Assembly (NCBI RefSeq): GCF_014174155.1
Contig: NZ_JABEQM010000002.1
Coordinates: forward strand, 310,001-374,000
Direction of reading: 5' to 3'
Source of the DNA: Gluconacetobacter tumulisoli
GTDB lineage: Bacteria; Pseudomonadota; Alphaproteobacteria; Acetobacterales; Acetobacteraceae
DNA: 64,000 nucleotides
The translations under genes were made by a program, and so were the position numbers. The stretch's first letter is position 1, and each line of letters opens with the position of its first letter. Shown here in pieces: positions 7,425-15,627 of the stretch. The notes beneath the pieces were generated by a model. It did no database searches and was not told the DNA's origin. It worked only from the letters and a program-made list of their open reading frames with translations.

Positions 7425-8905
7425 CAATACCCCGTCACGCTCGATCGCGTCCGGTCGTCCGCCGGATGCGCGTTGAAATCCTTGTCCCCGTCCCCCGCGC
7501 CGGCCTCGGCAAAGCGCAGCGACGGGCCGAACAGCCGGGTCGCCACGTATTGCAGCGCGTCGGTGACGTGCGACCACCGGTTCTTCTCCGGCCGGTCGGC
7601 ATGGCGCTCGCCGCCCACCTGCATGCGGCGGTAGCGGTAGCCGCCCATCAGCGCCCGCCGCAGCATCCTGCAGCGCGGATGCAGCAGAAATCCCGGCTGC
7701 GCCCCGTCCACCAGCGTCCGCAACGGCCTGCGCACGCTCTCCAGCCGGATCGCCAGCCCCTGCTGCCCCGGCTCGATCGCGATGCCCTTGGCATGCAGGA
7801 TCTCGAAACACGTCCGCTCGTCGGTCTGCGCCCGTTGCGTGCCCGCCGGGTCGCCCACGTCGATGAAGACGCTGCGCGGGTAATGCCGCGCCGAATGCTG
7901 CATCACCTCGTCCGAAAACCGGTCGATGCCCATCGACGACGACACCAGCTCGTCCACCACGATCCACTGCCCCGACGGCAGCACCTGGCTCCACACGCAC
8001 GCCGGCGTCAGCCCGAAATCCCACCCGCGATAGATCGGCAGGTCCGGCACCGTCCGGCATTCGGCGCAATGGAACCCGTCGGCATATTCCGCGAAGACCG
8101 GCCTGCCATCCATGACGAAGCCATAGTCCCCGTCGATATAGACCTTGACCCACTCGTCGCTTTTCCCGACCGCCAGCCTCTGGTAATAGGCCGGCGGCAG
8201 GTTCTCCAGGTTCTCGGCCCCGGCACTCAGCCCGCCCGGCTGGCGGAACAGCCGCGCAAAGCCGTCCGCCGTCATCCCCGGCAGGCCCGCGGCCAGCGCC
8301 GCGATGGCCGCGCTGTGGTCCTGCTCCTCGAAAAACCGGAACCAGTCCGATTCCGCATCCGGCGGGTTGGTGTCCATGATCAGGCCCGACCACGTCGCGC
8401 CCCCGTCGCGCCGCGCCGGATAGCGCCCCACGCGCCCCTGCACCGCCTCGACGATCGCCCACGGCACCTCGCGCGCCTCGTTGATCCACGCCCCCGTCAG
8501 CTCCAGCGACAGCAGGTTGCCCACCTGGTCGGGCCGGTCCAATGCCCGGAACAGGAATTCGATCTCGACCGGCGCGTCATCCCCCTCGTTCCGCATCCGG
8601 TCGATGACGTAGGAATGATCCGTCGGCTTCCACCGCCCGAACCGCGCCGGCGGAAACCACTGGTGCACCGTCCGGATCGTGGTATCCTCAAGCTGGCGGT
8701 AGGAATTTCGGATCACCGCCCACCGGCTGCGCCGCACCCCGTCCGGCCCCGGCGCCTGCCGCAGCCCGCGCAGGATGATCTCCCACACGCAACCCGAACT
8801 CTTGCCCGACCCGAACGGCCCCATCAGCCCGCGCACGAAGGCGTCCGACGCCATGAACGCCCGCACCGTCGGCACCGCATCCCGGTTGTACGACAGCGCC
8901 GTCAT
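7424..8905 (-). CDS. phage terminase large subunit (DNA packaging ATPase/nuclease)
   Basis: 493 residues from the ATG at 8905 (MTALSYNRDAVPTVRAFMAS). A Walker A motif GPFGSGKSS is at residues 29-37 and a Walker B-like stretch LELTGAWINE at about 134-143, where N-E is typical of terminases. The C-terminal half has IYRGWDFG, a later SVFIDVGDPAG acidic segment and HVTDALQYVATRLFG near the end, matching the RNase-H-like nuclease domain that cuts concatemeric DNA. It works with the small subunit at 9396 and docks on the portal. It overlaps its neighbours by 1 and 4 bases. Full length. Confidence 0.9.
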   Translation of the reverse strand: MTALSYNRDAVPTVRAFMASDAFVRGLMGPFGSGKSSGCVWEIILRGLRQAPGPDGVRRSRWAVIRNSYRQLEDTTIRTVHQWFPPARFGRWKPTDHSYVIDRMRNEGDDAPVEIEFLFRALDRPDQVGNLLSLELTGAWINEAREVPWAIVEAVQGRVGRYPARRDGGATWSGLIMDTNPPDAESDWFRFFEEQDHSAAIAALAAGLPGMTADGFARLFRQPGGLSAGAENLENLPPAYYQRLAVGKSDEWVKVYIDGDYGFVMDGRPVFAEYADGFHCAECRTVPDLPIYRGWDFGLTPACVWSQVLPSGQWIVVDELVSSSMGIDRFSDEVMQHSARHYPRSVFIDVGDPAGTQRAQTDERTCFEILHAKGIAIEPGQQGLAIRLESVRRPLRTLVDGAQPGFLLHPRCRMLRRALMGGYRYRRMQVGGERHADRPEKNRWSHVTDALQYVATRLFGPSLRFAEAGAGDGDKDFNAHPADDRTRSSVTGY

Positions 8906-9096
8906 CGCCGCGCCTCGTCCTCCGCCACCCGTTCGGGCGCCACACACCCCGGCATCATCCCCGCCTCCGCCAGCGCATTTCCAAACCGCGCCACATCGAA
9001 CGCCGGATGATCCCCCGAATCCGCCCGGCCGGGCACATACGCCCCGCCGGCCGCCACATCCGCCGCCGCCTGCGCCGGACGGCGGCCGCCGCTCAT
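8902..9096 (-). CDS. small phage protein before terminase
   Basis: 64 residues from the ATG at 9096 (MSGGRRPAQAAADVAAGGAY); the open frame extends further up but that part is Gly/Arg-rich shadow sequence. It overlaps the stop of the gene upstream by 4 bases (ATGA) and the start of the large terminase by 4 bases. The C-terminal half, with DHPAFDVARFGNALAEAGMM, looks like a real helical protein. This double coupling is the main evidence that it is translated. No function recognised. Confidence 0.5.
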   Translation of the reverse strand: MSGGRRPAQAAADVAAGGAYVPGRADSGDHPAFDVARFGNALAEAGMMPGCVAPERVAEDEARR

Positions 9097-9350
9097 CGCG
9101 TCCGGCCGTCCCGCCGCCCGGCGCGATGCGGCCCATGGTCGGGCGCGGCCGGCGCCGGCATCCGCCCGCCGCCCCGCGACAGGGGCGGCGCGCACCCCCG
9201 CGCGCCATCGTCCAGCACCGCGCCGGTGCGCGCGCGGTCCGGGCTCTCCCGCCCGCCATTCACCCGCGCCAGGGGCTGGATGCCGAAATCCGCCGCCTCG
9301 TCGGGAACCCGCCCGGTCTCGGCCATCTGCTTGTGCTGGCGAATCGCCAT
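9093..9350 (-). CDS. small phage protein between the terminase genes
   Basis: 85 residues, starting MAIRQHKQMAETGRVPDEAA with GGAAG a few bases upstream of the ATG. The first 35 residues look like a normal soluble protein; the rest is rich in Arg, Gly, Pro and Asp. It lies just after the small terminase gene and its stop overlaps the next start by 4 bases. Coupling and a good ribosome binding site support it; no family was recognised. Confidence 0.5.
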   Translation of the reverse strand: MAIRQHKQMAETGRVPDEAADFGIQPLARVNGGRESPDRARTGAVLDDGARGCAPPLSRGGGRMPAPAAPDHGPHRAGRRDGRTR

Positions 9351-9395
9351 GCTTCCATCCCCATTCTTGAAAACCGCATGCCGGATCTGGCGCGT

Positions 9396-9908
9396 TCAGC
9401 GCACCAATACGGTATAGGTCGCCGGCGGATCGACCGGCCGCCCGTCCTTGCCCAGATGCTGCCGCACGTCCTTCAGCATCCCCAGATGCCGCGCCAGCAG
9501 GTCCAGGCTGGTCGTCTTGGGCGACAGCTTCACCGTGAAATTCCCCGCCTTGTCCCACGACCACCCGACGATCGCCCGCCGCACGTCCTCCGGCAGGCCC
9601 GCGATATCCGCCGGTCCCTCCATCGGATGCGCCCCGATCACCCCCGCGTCATAGAACGCCAGGCACGACAGTTCCGAAATCACCCGGTCCTGGCTGGCCT
9701 CCGTCCGCGCCGCGCGCGCCGCCTGCCCCGCCGCGATCGCCGCCCGCACCTGGGGCAGCGCCATCAGCCTGGTGACCTGCCGCTCCGCGCTGTGCACGCT
9801 GTACCCCGTCCGGATCGCCGCCTGCCGGCCATTGAGGTCGACCAGATATTCCGCGACGAACCGCTGCTGGCTCGGCGTCAGGACCCCGTCCACCTTCCCC
9901 TGGTCCAC
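9396..9908 (-). CDS. phage terminase small subunit
   Basis: About 170 residues if translation starts at the GTG at 9908, which has GGAGGGGG 7 bases upstream; an ATG at 9965 would add 19 residues but has no clear ribosome binding site. The first 60 residues match the Terminase_2 type: LTPSQQRFVAEYLVDLNGRQ, then AAIRTGYS and a following helix with LMALPQVRAAI. This part is a helix-turn-helix that recognises the packaging site, and the rest mediates oligomers and contact with the large subunit. First gene of the packaging block. Confidence 0.85.
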   Translation of the reverse strand: MDQGKVDGVLTPSQQRFVAEYLVDLNGRQAAIRTGYSVHSAERQVTRLMALPQVRAAIAAGQAARAARTEASQDRVISELSCLAFYDAGVIGAHPMEGPADIAGLPEDVRRAIVGWSWDKAGNFTVKLSPKTTSLDLLARHLGMLKDVRQHLGKDGRPVDPPATYTVLVR

Positions 9909-9965
9909 CGCCGCACCCCCTCCGAACTCTCCCGTCAAGGACAGAATATCTCCCGAACATATCAA

Positions 9966-10304
9966 TGGATATCCTTATTCCGTCCCGACGGGACGCGAAC
10001 GGACGTCCCATGGTGGCTATGGTGGGTCCGGAGGGTCCCCCTCCCCCGGTACCGGAAAAACGTCACCGCCACTTCCCACGTACCGGCCCCGCCCGCCCCA
10101 CCAGACCCACCGAACCCACCGATGGAGCGCCGCGTCACCCGGGTGTCTGCCTCAGGGCGCTGCCCTGAAACCCGCCAAAGGCCACCGGCCTCTGGAAACC
10201 ATTTTGTTCATACTATCTTTTGCAAAGAGGACCGCGCGGCCTCCAACGATCGGGGTCCAGGGCCTCAGGCCCTGGCAGGTTCGGGCAGCGCCCGATCTTC
10301 TCAC
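9966..10304. repeat. intergenic gap with GGGC-palindrome repeat, copy D
   Basis: No gene is supported between the primase and terminase genes. From about 10150 to 10295 lies a full repeat unit in the order TCAGGGCgctGCCCTGA, a CCAAAGG...CCTCTGG hairpin, CAGGGCCTCAGGCCCTG and TTCGGGCagcGCCCGA. It has the same order and orientation as copies A and C, which implies one mobile or duplicated unit rather than chance terminators. The gap also separates early (replication) from late (packaging) phage genes, where a terminator would be sensible. Confidence 0.75.
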
Positions 10305-12869
10305 TCACGCCATCTCCACCGCCCATTTCTTCACCCCTCCATGCGCCACCCCGCATTCCGCGATGCGCCGCCCGTCGATCACCCGCCCCCGGCGCGCCAG
10401 GAACCACCGGCCCAGGCGCTTGGAATTGATCTTCCCCGCCGGCGTGCCGGCAATCCGCACCAGCGCGTCGCGCAGTTCGGGAAAGCGCAGTCCTGTCCGG
10501 TATCCGGCGGAATCCTGCGTTTCCAGCGCCGACAATTCGTCGATCTCGCGTACCGTGCGGCCGCAGGGCCGGCCCATGCCGGCGGCCTCGGCCAGCAGGC
10601 CCAGGATCTCGCGCAGCTCGCTGCGCTCGGGGTCGTCCTCGCGGGCGGCCTGCATGCTCCGGCACGGATCGGCCTGCCCCAGCCAGACCAGCGCGCTGCG
10701 CACCGTCCGGCTCCACACCTCGAACGAGGCCAGGGGCGGCAGATCCACCTGCTCCCCGCTCGCCAGCCACGCCCGCACGATGGTCAGGCACGCCGCGACA
10801 TGGGTGCCGCGATCGGCCATGATGTCCTCCACCGGATTGCGGGCGAAGACGCGCAGCTCCGGCTGCTCCATCCCGGCCTCCAGCGTGGCCACCAGCGTGC
10901 GCCGCGTCATGTCGCCGCGCACCCGCAGGGCGTTGCCGGTGGCGAAGATCACCGCCCGGTTCTCGATCTCGGTGCTTTCCGACGTCCCCAGCGCGCGCAG
11001 CCGCACGATCGGCCGCTCGGTCGCCTGGCACAGCAGGTCTCCGCCCAGCTCCTCGTTCACATTGTCCAGCGACATGATCGGATAGCCGGCCAGCAGCAGG
11101 CCGGTCAGCCGCTTTTCCATCTCCGCCGTGTCCTCGCCCGCGCTGGTCACCGGGCAGACCCGCCCGGTGGCGATCGCGCTGGCGACGTCGACCAGGAAGC
11201 TCTTGCCCGATCCCGGCGTATTGGCGCGAAAGGCGAACAGCGGGCTGACCGGCATCATGCCCCGCACCACGGCGGTCAGGATCCCCGCCAGCGCCACCGA
11301 CCGGTCGGTCTCGGCGGCGAAGGGAAATTCGGCCAGCAGCCCGCGCAGCCCCGCCAGCGCCCGCTCGGCGGCGGCGCGCGTGGGTTCCGGCAGGCGCAGG
11401 TCCAGCAACGGATCGTCGATATGATACAGCCGCGTCGCCCGGTCGTACCCCGGCGTCATCAGCACCGACCCGTCCGGCCGCAGGGTCGGCGTGGTGATCA
11501 CCCCGGCGATGGCGGGAAACGACCATGTGCCCGCCCGGCTCAGGATCACCTGCGCCGCCGCCGGGGGCGGGTCGATCGGCTTCCACGCCTGACTGCGCCG
11601 GTCGAATTTCCGCCATTCCACCGCCTGGCACAGCAGGTCGGTCAACGCCGGCACCCCGATCTCCACCAGGCAGGCGGCATGGGTCATCCGCCCGTCGGCG
11701 GCCGCCACCTCCCGCCGGCCCGGCCGCGCCAGGATCGTCCCGCGCTGGTAGACCGGGGCGTTCGCCGCCATCAGCGCGCGCTCGCCCTCGGTCGCGACCA
11801 GGTCGATCTCCCCGCCCCGCACCGCGATCGGCTCCAGCCCCGCCGTCCGCCGGGCCGCCGCCGGGGCCCGGGCCGCCGCGCGCTTGACCGTGACCCCGCA
11901 CAGCACCGGCCCCACCCGCGCGCGCAGCCACGCACCCGGGTCGTCCACCCGCAGGTCCGCCGCATCCTCGCCCGGCTCCATGTCGCGGACATCGACGACG
12001 CGCACGGTCTCGGCGACGGCGGCCAGGATCGCGGCGATCTCGGCCGCCGCCTTCTCGCCCGGCCCGTCATGATCGGGCCAGACGATGACATGCCGCCCCG
12101 CCAGCCCGGTCCAGTCCGCGCGCCCGACATTGCCGGTGCCGGCGGTCCAGGTGACGCAGGCCAGGCGCGGGAACAGGCGCTGCGCCGCGTCGGCCGCCTT
12201 CTCGCCCTCGCAGACCAGCACCGTCCGCGCCCCCGCCACCCGTTCCAGCCCGTACAGCGACCGGGGCGCGTCGGCATGGCGCATCTGCCACCCCACCCGC
12301 TCCACGCCCCGCTCGACCAGCCGCCCCCAGGTCAGCGGCATGATCCGCTTGCGCTCCTCCGCGCCGGCGTCGCGCCGCACGACATAGCGCAGCACCCGCC
12401 CCGCCGCGTCGCGATAGGCATAGGCATGGTCCCACCCCGACAGGTCCGGCGCGGGCGCATCGGCGGGCGGCACGCCGGGCGTCCACTCCGCCCCGGCGCT
12501 CCCGGCGGCCACCACCGCCACATTTCCAGCACCCCCCGCATCCCCCGCCGGCCTGCCGCCCCGCGCGGCCGGCCCGGCCGGCCCCGGCGTCACGGCCAGG
12601 TACGCCCCCAGGTCCCGGGCCGCCTGCACGCGGTCGTGGCTGGTATGCAGCGCCGCATACAGGCTGATCGGATCGCCGCCGCGCGGCCCGTCGGCGAAAT
12701 CGGCCCAGCGCCCGGTCCGCAGGTTGATCGACAGCGACCGGCCGGGATCGTTGGCCAGGCTGCCCACCACCCATTCGTCCCCCCGCCGCCGCCCCGCCGG
12801 CAGCCAGCGCGCGACCAGCTCCGGCAGGCACGCCAGCGCCGCGTCATTGATCTGCTCGAAGGGAATCAT
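10305..12869 (-). CDS. phage DNA primase/helicase (TOPRIM plus AAA ATPase)
   Basis: 854 residues from the ATG at 12869 (MIPFEQINDAALACLPELVA), with GGGAGGA about 8 bases upstream. Residues 30-90 resemble the N-terminal part of phage primases (GDEWVVGSLANDPGRSLSIN, then WADFADGPRGGDPISLY) but lack the zinc finger. A TOPRIM domain follows: VLVCEGEKAADA near 218-229 and VIVWPDHDGPGE near 261-272. The C-terminal half carries a Walker A motif ANTPGSGKSF (about 549-558) and a helicase-like core. It probably primes and unwinds DNA at the phage origin. It is the first large gene of the leftward early operon. Confidence 0.85.
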   Translation of the reverse strand: MIPFEQINDAALACLPELVARWLPAGRRRGDEWVVGSLANDPGRSLSINLRTGRWADFADGPRGGDPISLYAALHTSHDRVQAARDLGAYLAVTPGPAGPAARGGRPAGDAGGAGNVAVVAAGSAGAEWTPGVPPADAPAPDLSGWDHAYAYRDAAGRVLRYVVRRDAGAEERKRIMPLTWGRLVERGVERVGWQMRHADAPRSLYGLERVAGARTVLVCEGEKAADAAQRLFPRLACVTWTAGTGNVGRADWTGLAGRHVIVWPDHDGPGEKAAAEIAAILAAVAETVRVVDVRDMEPGEDAADLRVDDPGAWLRARVGPVLCGVTVKRAAARAPAAARRTAGLEPIAVRGGEIDLVATEGERALMAANAPVYQRGTILARPGRREVAAADGRMTHAACLVEIGVPALTDLLCQAVEWRKFDRRSQAWKPIDPPPAAAQVILSRAGTWSFPAIAGVITTPTLRPDGSVLMTPGYDRATRLYHIDDPLLDLRLPEPTRAAAERALAGLRGLLAEFPFAAETDRSVALAGILTAVVRGMMPVSPLFAFRANTPGSGKSFLVDVASAIATGRVCPVTSAGEDTAEMEKRLTGLLLAGYPIMSLDNVNEELGGDLLCQATERPIVRLRALGTSESTEIENRAVIFATGNALRVRGDMTRRTLVATLEAGMEQPELRVFARNPVEDIMADRGTHVAACLTIVRAWLASGEQVDLPPLASFEVWSRTVRSALVWLGQADPCRSMQAAREDDPERSELREILGLLAEAAGMGRPCGRTVREIDELSALETQDSAGYRTGLRFPELRDALVRIAGTPAGKINSKRLGRWFLARRGRVIDGRRIAECGVAHGGVKKWAVEMA

Positions 12870-13010
12870 GTCACGGTCCTCCCGGGCCCCGCCCGAACCC
12901 GCAAGGGGCCACATCCCCTCCGACCCCGATCTGTTTCAACGACTGGTTTCCAAGGGCGACCGCCTCTGGCGGGGCGCGGGGCGGCGCCCCGCAGACCGAC
13001 GCACCGCCGC
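12870..13010. repeat. GGGC-palindrome intergenic repeat, copy E (degenerate)
   Basis: Lies between the small regulatory gene and the primase gene. It carries diverged modules in the opposite orientation to copies A, C and D, including CCGACCCCGAT, TTTCCAAGGGCGACCGCC and the hairpin GGGCGGCGCCC. No gene is supported. Confidence 0.55.
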
Positions 13011-13014
13011 CGCC

Positions 13015-13287
13015 TCAACACTCGGCGCGGCAGGTCGGGCACAACCGCAGGAACCGCGACCGGACGCTGAACGCCGCCCCGCAATTCAGGCACGACCGAT
13101 GGACCACCGGCGACAGGTCGCGGCGCGGCCCGGGCTGCGGCGCCCGCCGGCGATAGCTCAGCCGGTCGCGAAGGGTCTGGGCACGCATGCCCAGCGCCTC
13201 GGCGATCCGCACCACCTTCAGGCCGCGCGCCAGCATGGCGTCCACCTTGGGATCGATCGTCGGCCAATCGTATTTCGGGCGCGCCAT
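13015..13287 (-). CDS. small HTH/zinc-ribbon phage regulatory protein
   Basis: 90 residues starting MARPKYDWPTIDPKVDAMLA. Residues 15-45 (KVDAMLARGLKVVRIAEALG then MRAQTLRDRLSY) fit a helix-turn-helix. The C-terminal end has two CxxC pairs, SCLNCGAAF and LCPTCRAEC, a typical zinc ribbon. It is transcribed divergently from the S24 repressor, in the position of a Cro or early activator, and heads the early operon. Role inferred from position and motifs. The intergenic region holds the putative operators. Confidence 0.65.
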   Translation of the reverse strand: MARPKYDWPTIDPKVDAMLARGLKVVRIAEALGMRAQTLRDRLSYRRRAPQPGPRRDLSPVVHRSCLNCGAAFSVRSRFLRLCPTCRAEC

Positions 13288-13340
13288 CAGCCGGCGCGCC
13301 CGGCGGGGGAAATCGGGTCACAGGTCATGGCGCCGACCGT

Positions 13341-13394
13341 AATAGGCAATTTCCTGCCGATCAAGAGGAAAAAACCTATTAGAAATTTCCTATC
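13341..13394. promoter_or_regulatory. putative phage immunity operators in the divergent control region
   Basis: Between the divergent HTH gene and the repressor lie two opposed similar sites: AATAGGCAATTTCCT at 13341-13355, and at 13384-13394 TTTCCTATC, whose complement gives GATAGGAAA. The hexamer AATAGG/CCTATT occurs at 13341 and 13375. This is the usual layout of a CI/Cro switch where the repressor blocks the early leftward promoter and controls its own gene. Exact promoter elements cannot be fixed by eye. Confidence 0.55.
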
Positions 13395-13414
13395 GTTCCG
13401 CCGATACTCCGCCC

Positions 13415-14137
13415 ATGACCGCCTTGACCCCTCCCCGCTACGCCCTGCTCAGGCTGATCGCCGGGGCGGCGACCACCCTGAAGGCCGAATCCCTCGCCCT
13501 GGGCCGCAACCACGCCTATCTCCAGCAATATCTGCACAAGGGCACCCCCCAGAAACTGCCCGAGGAGGTCCGCGACGCGCTGGCCCGCCGCTTCGGCGTC
13601 AGCCCCGACGTCTTCCGCGACGAAGCCGACCCGAACCATCAGCCGCTGGACGACGTCCCCCCGGCCCCGCCGCCCGTCGCGGCCGCCCCGCCCGTCGCCG
13701 ACGGCCAGTTCCGCATCCCCGAATACAACGTGGCGCCCCAGGCCGGCGCCGGCGCCATCCCCACCAACGTCGCGGTCGAGGACGGCCCCCGGCCGGTCGA
13801 CCACTGGTCCCTGCCCCGCCGCTTCCTGGGCGCCTTCACCGAAAGCCCGGAATCCCTGGTGGTCCTGCGCGTCGCCGGCGACAGCATGGAACCCGACTAC
13901 CAGGCCGGCGAGCGCGTTCTGGTCGACACCGCCCACCGCACCCCGTCCCCGCCGGGGGTCTACGTGCTGTGGGACGGATTCGGGCTGGTGCTGAAACGCC
14001 TGGAAATCGTCTATGGCTCCGAGGACCCGGTGACGGTCCAGATCATGAGCATCAATCCCGGCTACCCGACCTATACCCGCACCCTGGACGAGGTCCATAT
14101 CAATGGCCGTGTGGTCGGCAAATGGGTGTGGAAGTGA
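13415..14137 (+). CDS. phage repressor, LexA/CI-like with S24 peptidase domain
   Basis: 240 residues starting MTALTPPRYALLRLIAGAAT. Residues 10-65 form an atypical N-terminal helix-turn-helix (LALGRNHAYLQQYLHKG); a Pro/Ala-rich linker follows. The C-terminal half is an S24 peptidase: RVAGDSMEPDY puts the nucleophile at Ser157, and LVLKRLEI puts the general base at Lys194. An Ala-Gly pair (QAGAGA, around 110) is a plausible self-cleavage site. It should hold the prophage silent and lose activity after RecA-stimulated self-cleavage. It is divergent from the early operon and next to operator-like repeats. Confidence 0.85.
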   Translation: MTALTPPRYALLRLIAGAATTLKAESLALGRNHAYLQQYLHKGTPQKLPEEVRDALARRFGVSPDVFRDEADPNHQPLDDVPPAPPPVAAAPPVADGQFRIPEYNVAPQAGAGAIPTNVAVEDGPRPVDHWSLPRRFLGAFTESPESLVVLRVAGDSMEPDYQAGERVLVDTAHRTPSPPGVYVLWDGFGLVLKRLEIVYGSEDPVTVQIMSINPGYPTYTRTLDEVHINGRVVGKWVWK

Positions 14138-14202
14138 CCCCCGCGCCCGACCACACAGTCGCCACGATCCTGCCTAGACTCGCTGTCGAAGGGAGAACTC
14201 CG

Positions 14203-14373
14203 ATGAATCTGATCCGACCCGCCTGCGCCCTGCTGGCCATGCTCACCCTGGCCGGCTGCGTCTACGAACGCCCGCCCTATCGCGGCTGGCATCGCGGCTA
14301 TTACGGCGGCCACCATGGCTGGTACGACGAACGCGGCGGATGGCGCGGCGACTACTACCACCACCGCTACTAA
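14203..14373 (+). CDS. small Gly/Tyr/His-rich lipoprotein
   Basis: 56 residues, ATG at 14203 with GGGAGA upstream. A clear lipoprotein signal runs MNLIRPACALLAMLTLAGC, where LAGC is the lipobox and Cys19 would be lipidated; a residue other than Asp follows, consistent with outer-membrane sorting. The mature part is only about 38 residues and is rich in Tyr, Gly, His, Arg and Trp (WHRGYYGGHHGWYDERGG). It lies 65 bp after the repressor gene in the same direction. It could be expressed in the lysogen and act at the cell surface, but it could equally be a host gene; function unknown. Confidence 0.6.
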   Translation: MNLIRPACALLAMLTLAGCVYERPPYRGWHRGYYGGHHGWYDERGGWRGDYYHHRY

Positions 14374-14384
14374 GCCCTGCCTGC

Positions 14385-14531
14385 AAATGCGCGCCGGTGG
14401 CGATCCGGCGCGCGTTTCCCGCGCTCCGATGCTCTCGGTCCTCACGGCCGCTCCGCTTCGATGCTCGTAAACCCACGCCGAACGCGGCCCAAGGCGCCGC
14501 TCTCGCGCACCAGCCCACATTTGCAGACACG
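14385..14531. repeat. 150-bp inverted-ended repeat, copy 1
   Basis: Begins CTGCAAATGCGCGCC and ends with CACATTTGCAG, so the ends CTGCAAATG and CATTTGCAG are exact complements. Inside is GGCGATCCGGCGCGCGTTTCC. Reading the complement of 45578-45750 gives the same order of blocks, including CGCTCTCGCGCACCAGC near the end. The element has no open frame of its own and sits in a 520-bp gap (14374-14899), the rest of which holds nothing recognisable. It may be a small non-autonomous transposable element or a structured-RNA repeat. Confidence 0.7.
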
Positions 14532-14899
14532 CCCTGACCGGCCGCCGCCGGCAACGATCCGACCCGCGTTCGCCGGCTCCGACGCGGCCACCCACAAGGC
14601 CGCTCCGCGTCGGCGCCCGAAACCCCACGCCGGGCACGGCCCAGAACCGCCCCGTCGCCACCGCATATCTTCAACCCGCCTCCAGGCCCTCCCGAAACCG
14701 GGCTGCCGGCCATCCGACGCGCATTCCCGCGCACCACGACGCGCGGCCCCGCGCCGCCGCATCCCCGCACCCGCACACAGCGCCGGGCGCACGGCCGGCC
14801 GCATCGTCAGCCGCTCCCCGACAGCGTTTTCCACCCCGCCGCACCTTGCGCTCCCTCTCCGCCGACCCACCTCCGAGAGAAGCGATGGAGGCACACGCC

Positions 14900-15112
14900 A
14901 TGTCCAGCAGCGGTTACCCCGGCACCGACTATCCCGGCATCGACCTGCCCAGCGGCGACCTGTCCGGCGGCGAGGCGGCCCACACCGGGCCGCGCCGCCC
15001 GATGCCCACTCCCACCCCCGGCCCGTTCAACCCCGACGACCCGCCGCCCGACGAGGTCCCGGTCGACGACCCGATCGAACCCGACGAGGAAGACGAAGGC
15101 CCGGTCATCTGA
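14900..15112 (+). CDS. small acidic Pro/Gly-rich protein
   Basis: 70 residues from the ATG at 14900, which has GGAGG 8 bases upstream; an in-frame ATG at 14885 is less well placed. The sequence is MSSSGYPGTDYPGIDLPSGD, then Pro/Thr repeats, and ends in a strongly acidic tail (DDPIEPDEEDEGPVI). It is probably disordered. No family recognised. It is followed by the operator-like palindrome at 15149. Moderate support only, from the ribosome binding site and composition. Confidence 0.5.
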   Translation: MSSSGYPGTDYPGIDLPSGDLSGGEAAHTGPRRPMPTPTPGPFNPDDPPPDEVPVDDPIEPDEEDEGPVI

Positions 15113-15140
15113 CCCGCCCCGCCACCGCGCCTATCCGCTT

Positions 15141-15179
15141 CCTATTTTCCTATTGACGCAATAGGCATAAACCTATCAT
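15141..15179 (+). promoter_or_regulatory. promoter with repressor-like palindrome
   Basis: CCTATT-gacgc-AATAGG (15149-15165) is a perfect 6+6 palindrome with a 5-base spacer, and another CCTATT lies at 15141. The same hexamers occur in the repressor control region at 13341-13394. A TTGACG (-35, 15153) and TATCAT (-10, 15174) with a 15-base spacer overlap it, so a protein bound there would block transcription of the gene at 15217. That the S24 repressor binds is inference from motif sharing. Confidence 0.55.
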
Positions 15180-15216
15180 CCTGCCGCCCACCCAAAGAGG
15201 AGGGCAGGAGACAGGA

Positions 15217-15531
15217 ATGCCGTACGACCCGTACGACCACGACCCCCACGACATCCGCCACGGCCATGACGACGAGGTCCTCGCGGCCGCCCGTCTCGTG
15301 GCCCTGCGCGCCCTGATCGACCAGGCGATGTCCGCCGCGCGGCGCATCCGCGGCGCCGAGGACGTGCGGGACGCCCTGGACGGCGCGCTGGTCAATCTGG
15401 ACGACCTGCGCGTCCGCGAAGACGCCGCCTGCGACGCCCGCCGCCGCGCCGCCCACCCGCACGACGAACGCACCACCCGCGCCTGCACCCTCGCCGACCT
15501 CCGCCGCGACGAACGCGACCTGCCCCCCTGA
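15217..15531 (+). CDS. hypothetical protein under a repressor-like operator
   Basis: 104 residues starting MPYDPYDHDPHDIRHGHDDE, with a strong GAGGAGGGCAGGAGACAGGA region before the ATG. The N-terminus is rich in Asp and His; the middle (DEVLAAARLVALRALIDQAM to LDDLRVREDAA) is predicted helical, and the end is charged. No family recognised. Because its promoter carries hexamers like those at the phage switch, it may be silenced in the lysogen and induced with the phage; if so, the prophage control region extends to at least 15.5 kb. Confidence 0.55.
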   Translation: MPYDPYDHDPHDIRHGHDDEVLAAARLVALRALIDQAMSAARRIRGAEDVRDALDGALVNLDDLRVREDAACDARRRAAHPHDERTTRACTLADLRRDERDLPP

Positions 15532-15627
15532 TCCCCGGCCGCCGTCGCGGCCGCGTGTGGGCATGAACGAAAAATCAACACTCCCCCCGCAGACAGGATG
15601 CGTCGCTGGAACGGAGCCCGGACACGC

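Noticed and set aside
8775-13070. 1431-aa plus-strand open frame across the phage genes
   Set aside because: It is the antisense shadow of the terminase and primase genes in GC-rich DNA, rich in Arg/Pro/His and without domains.
14385-14531. Prophage attachment site
   Set aside because: The same repeat occurs at 16.9, 45.6 and 50.4 kb away from phage genes, and no integrase or tRNA gene is nearby.
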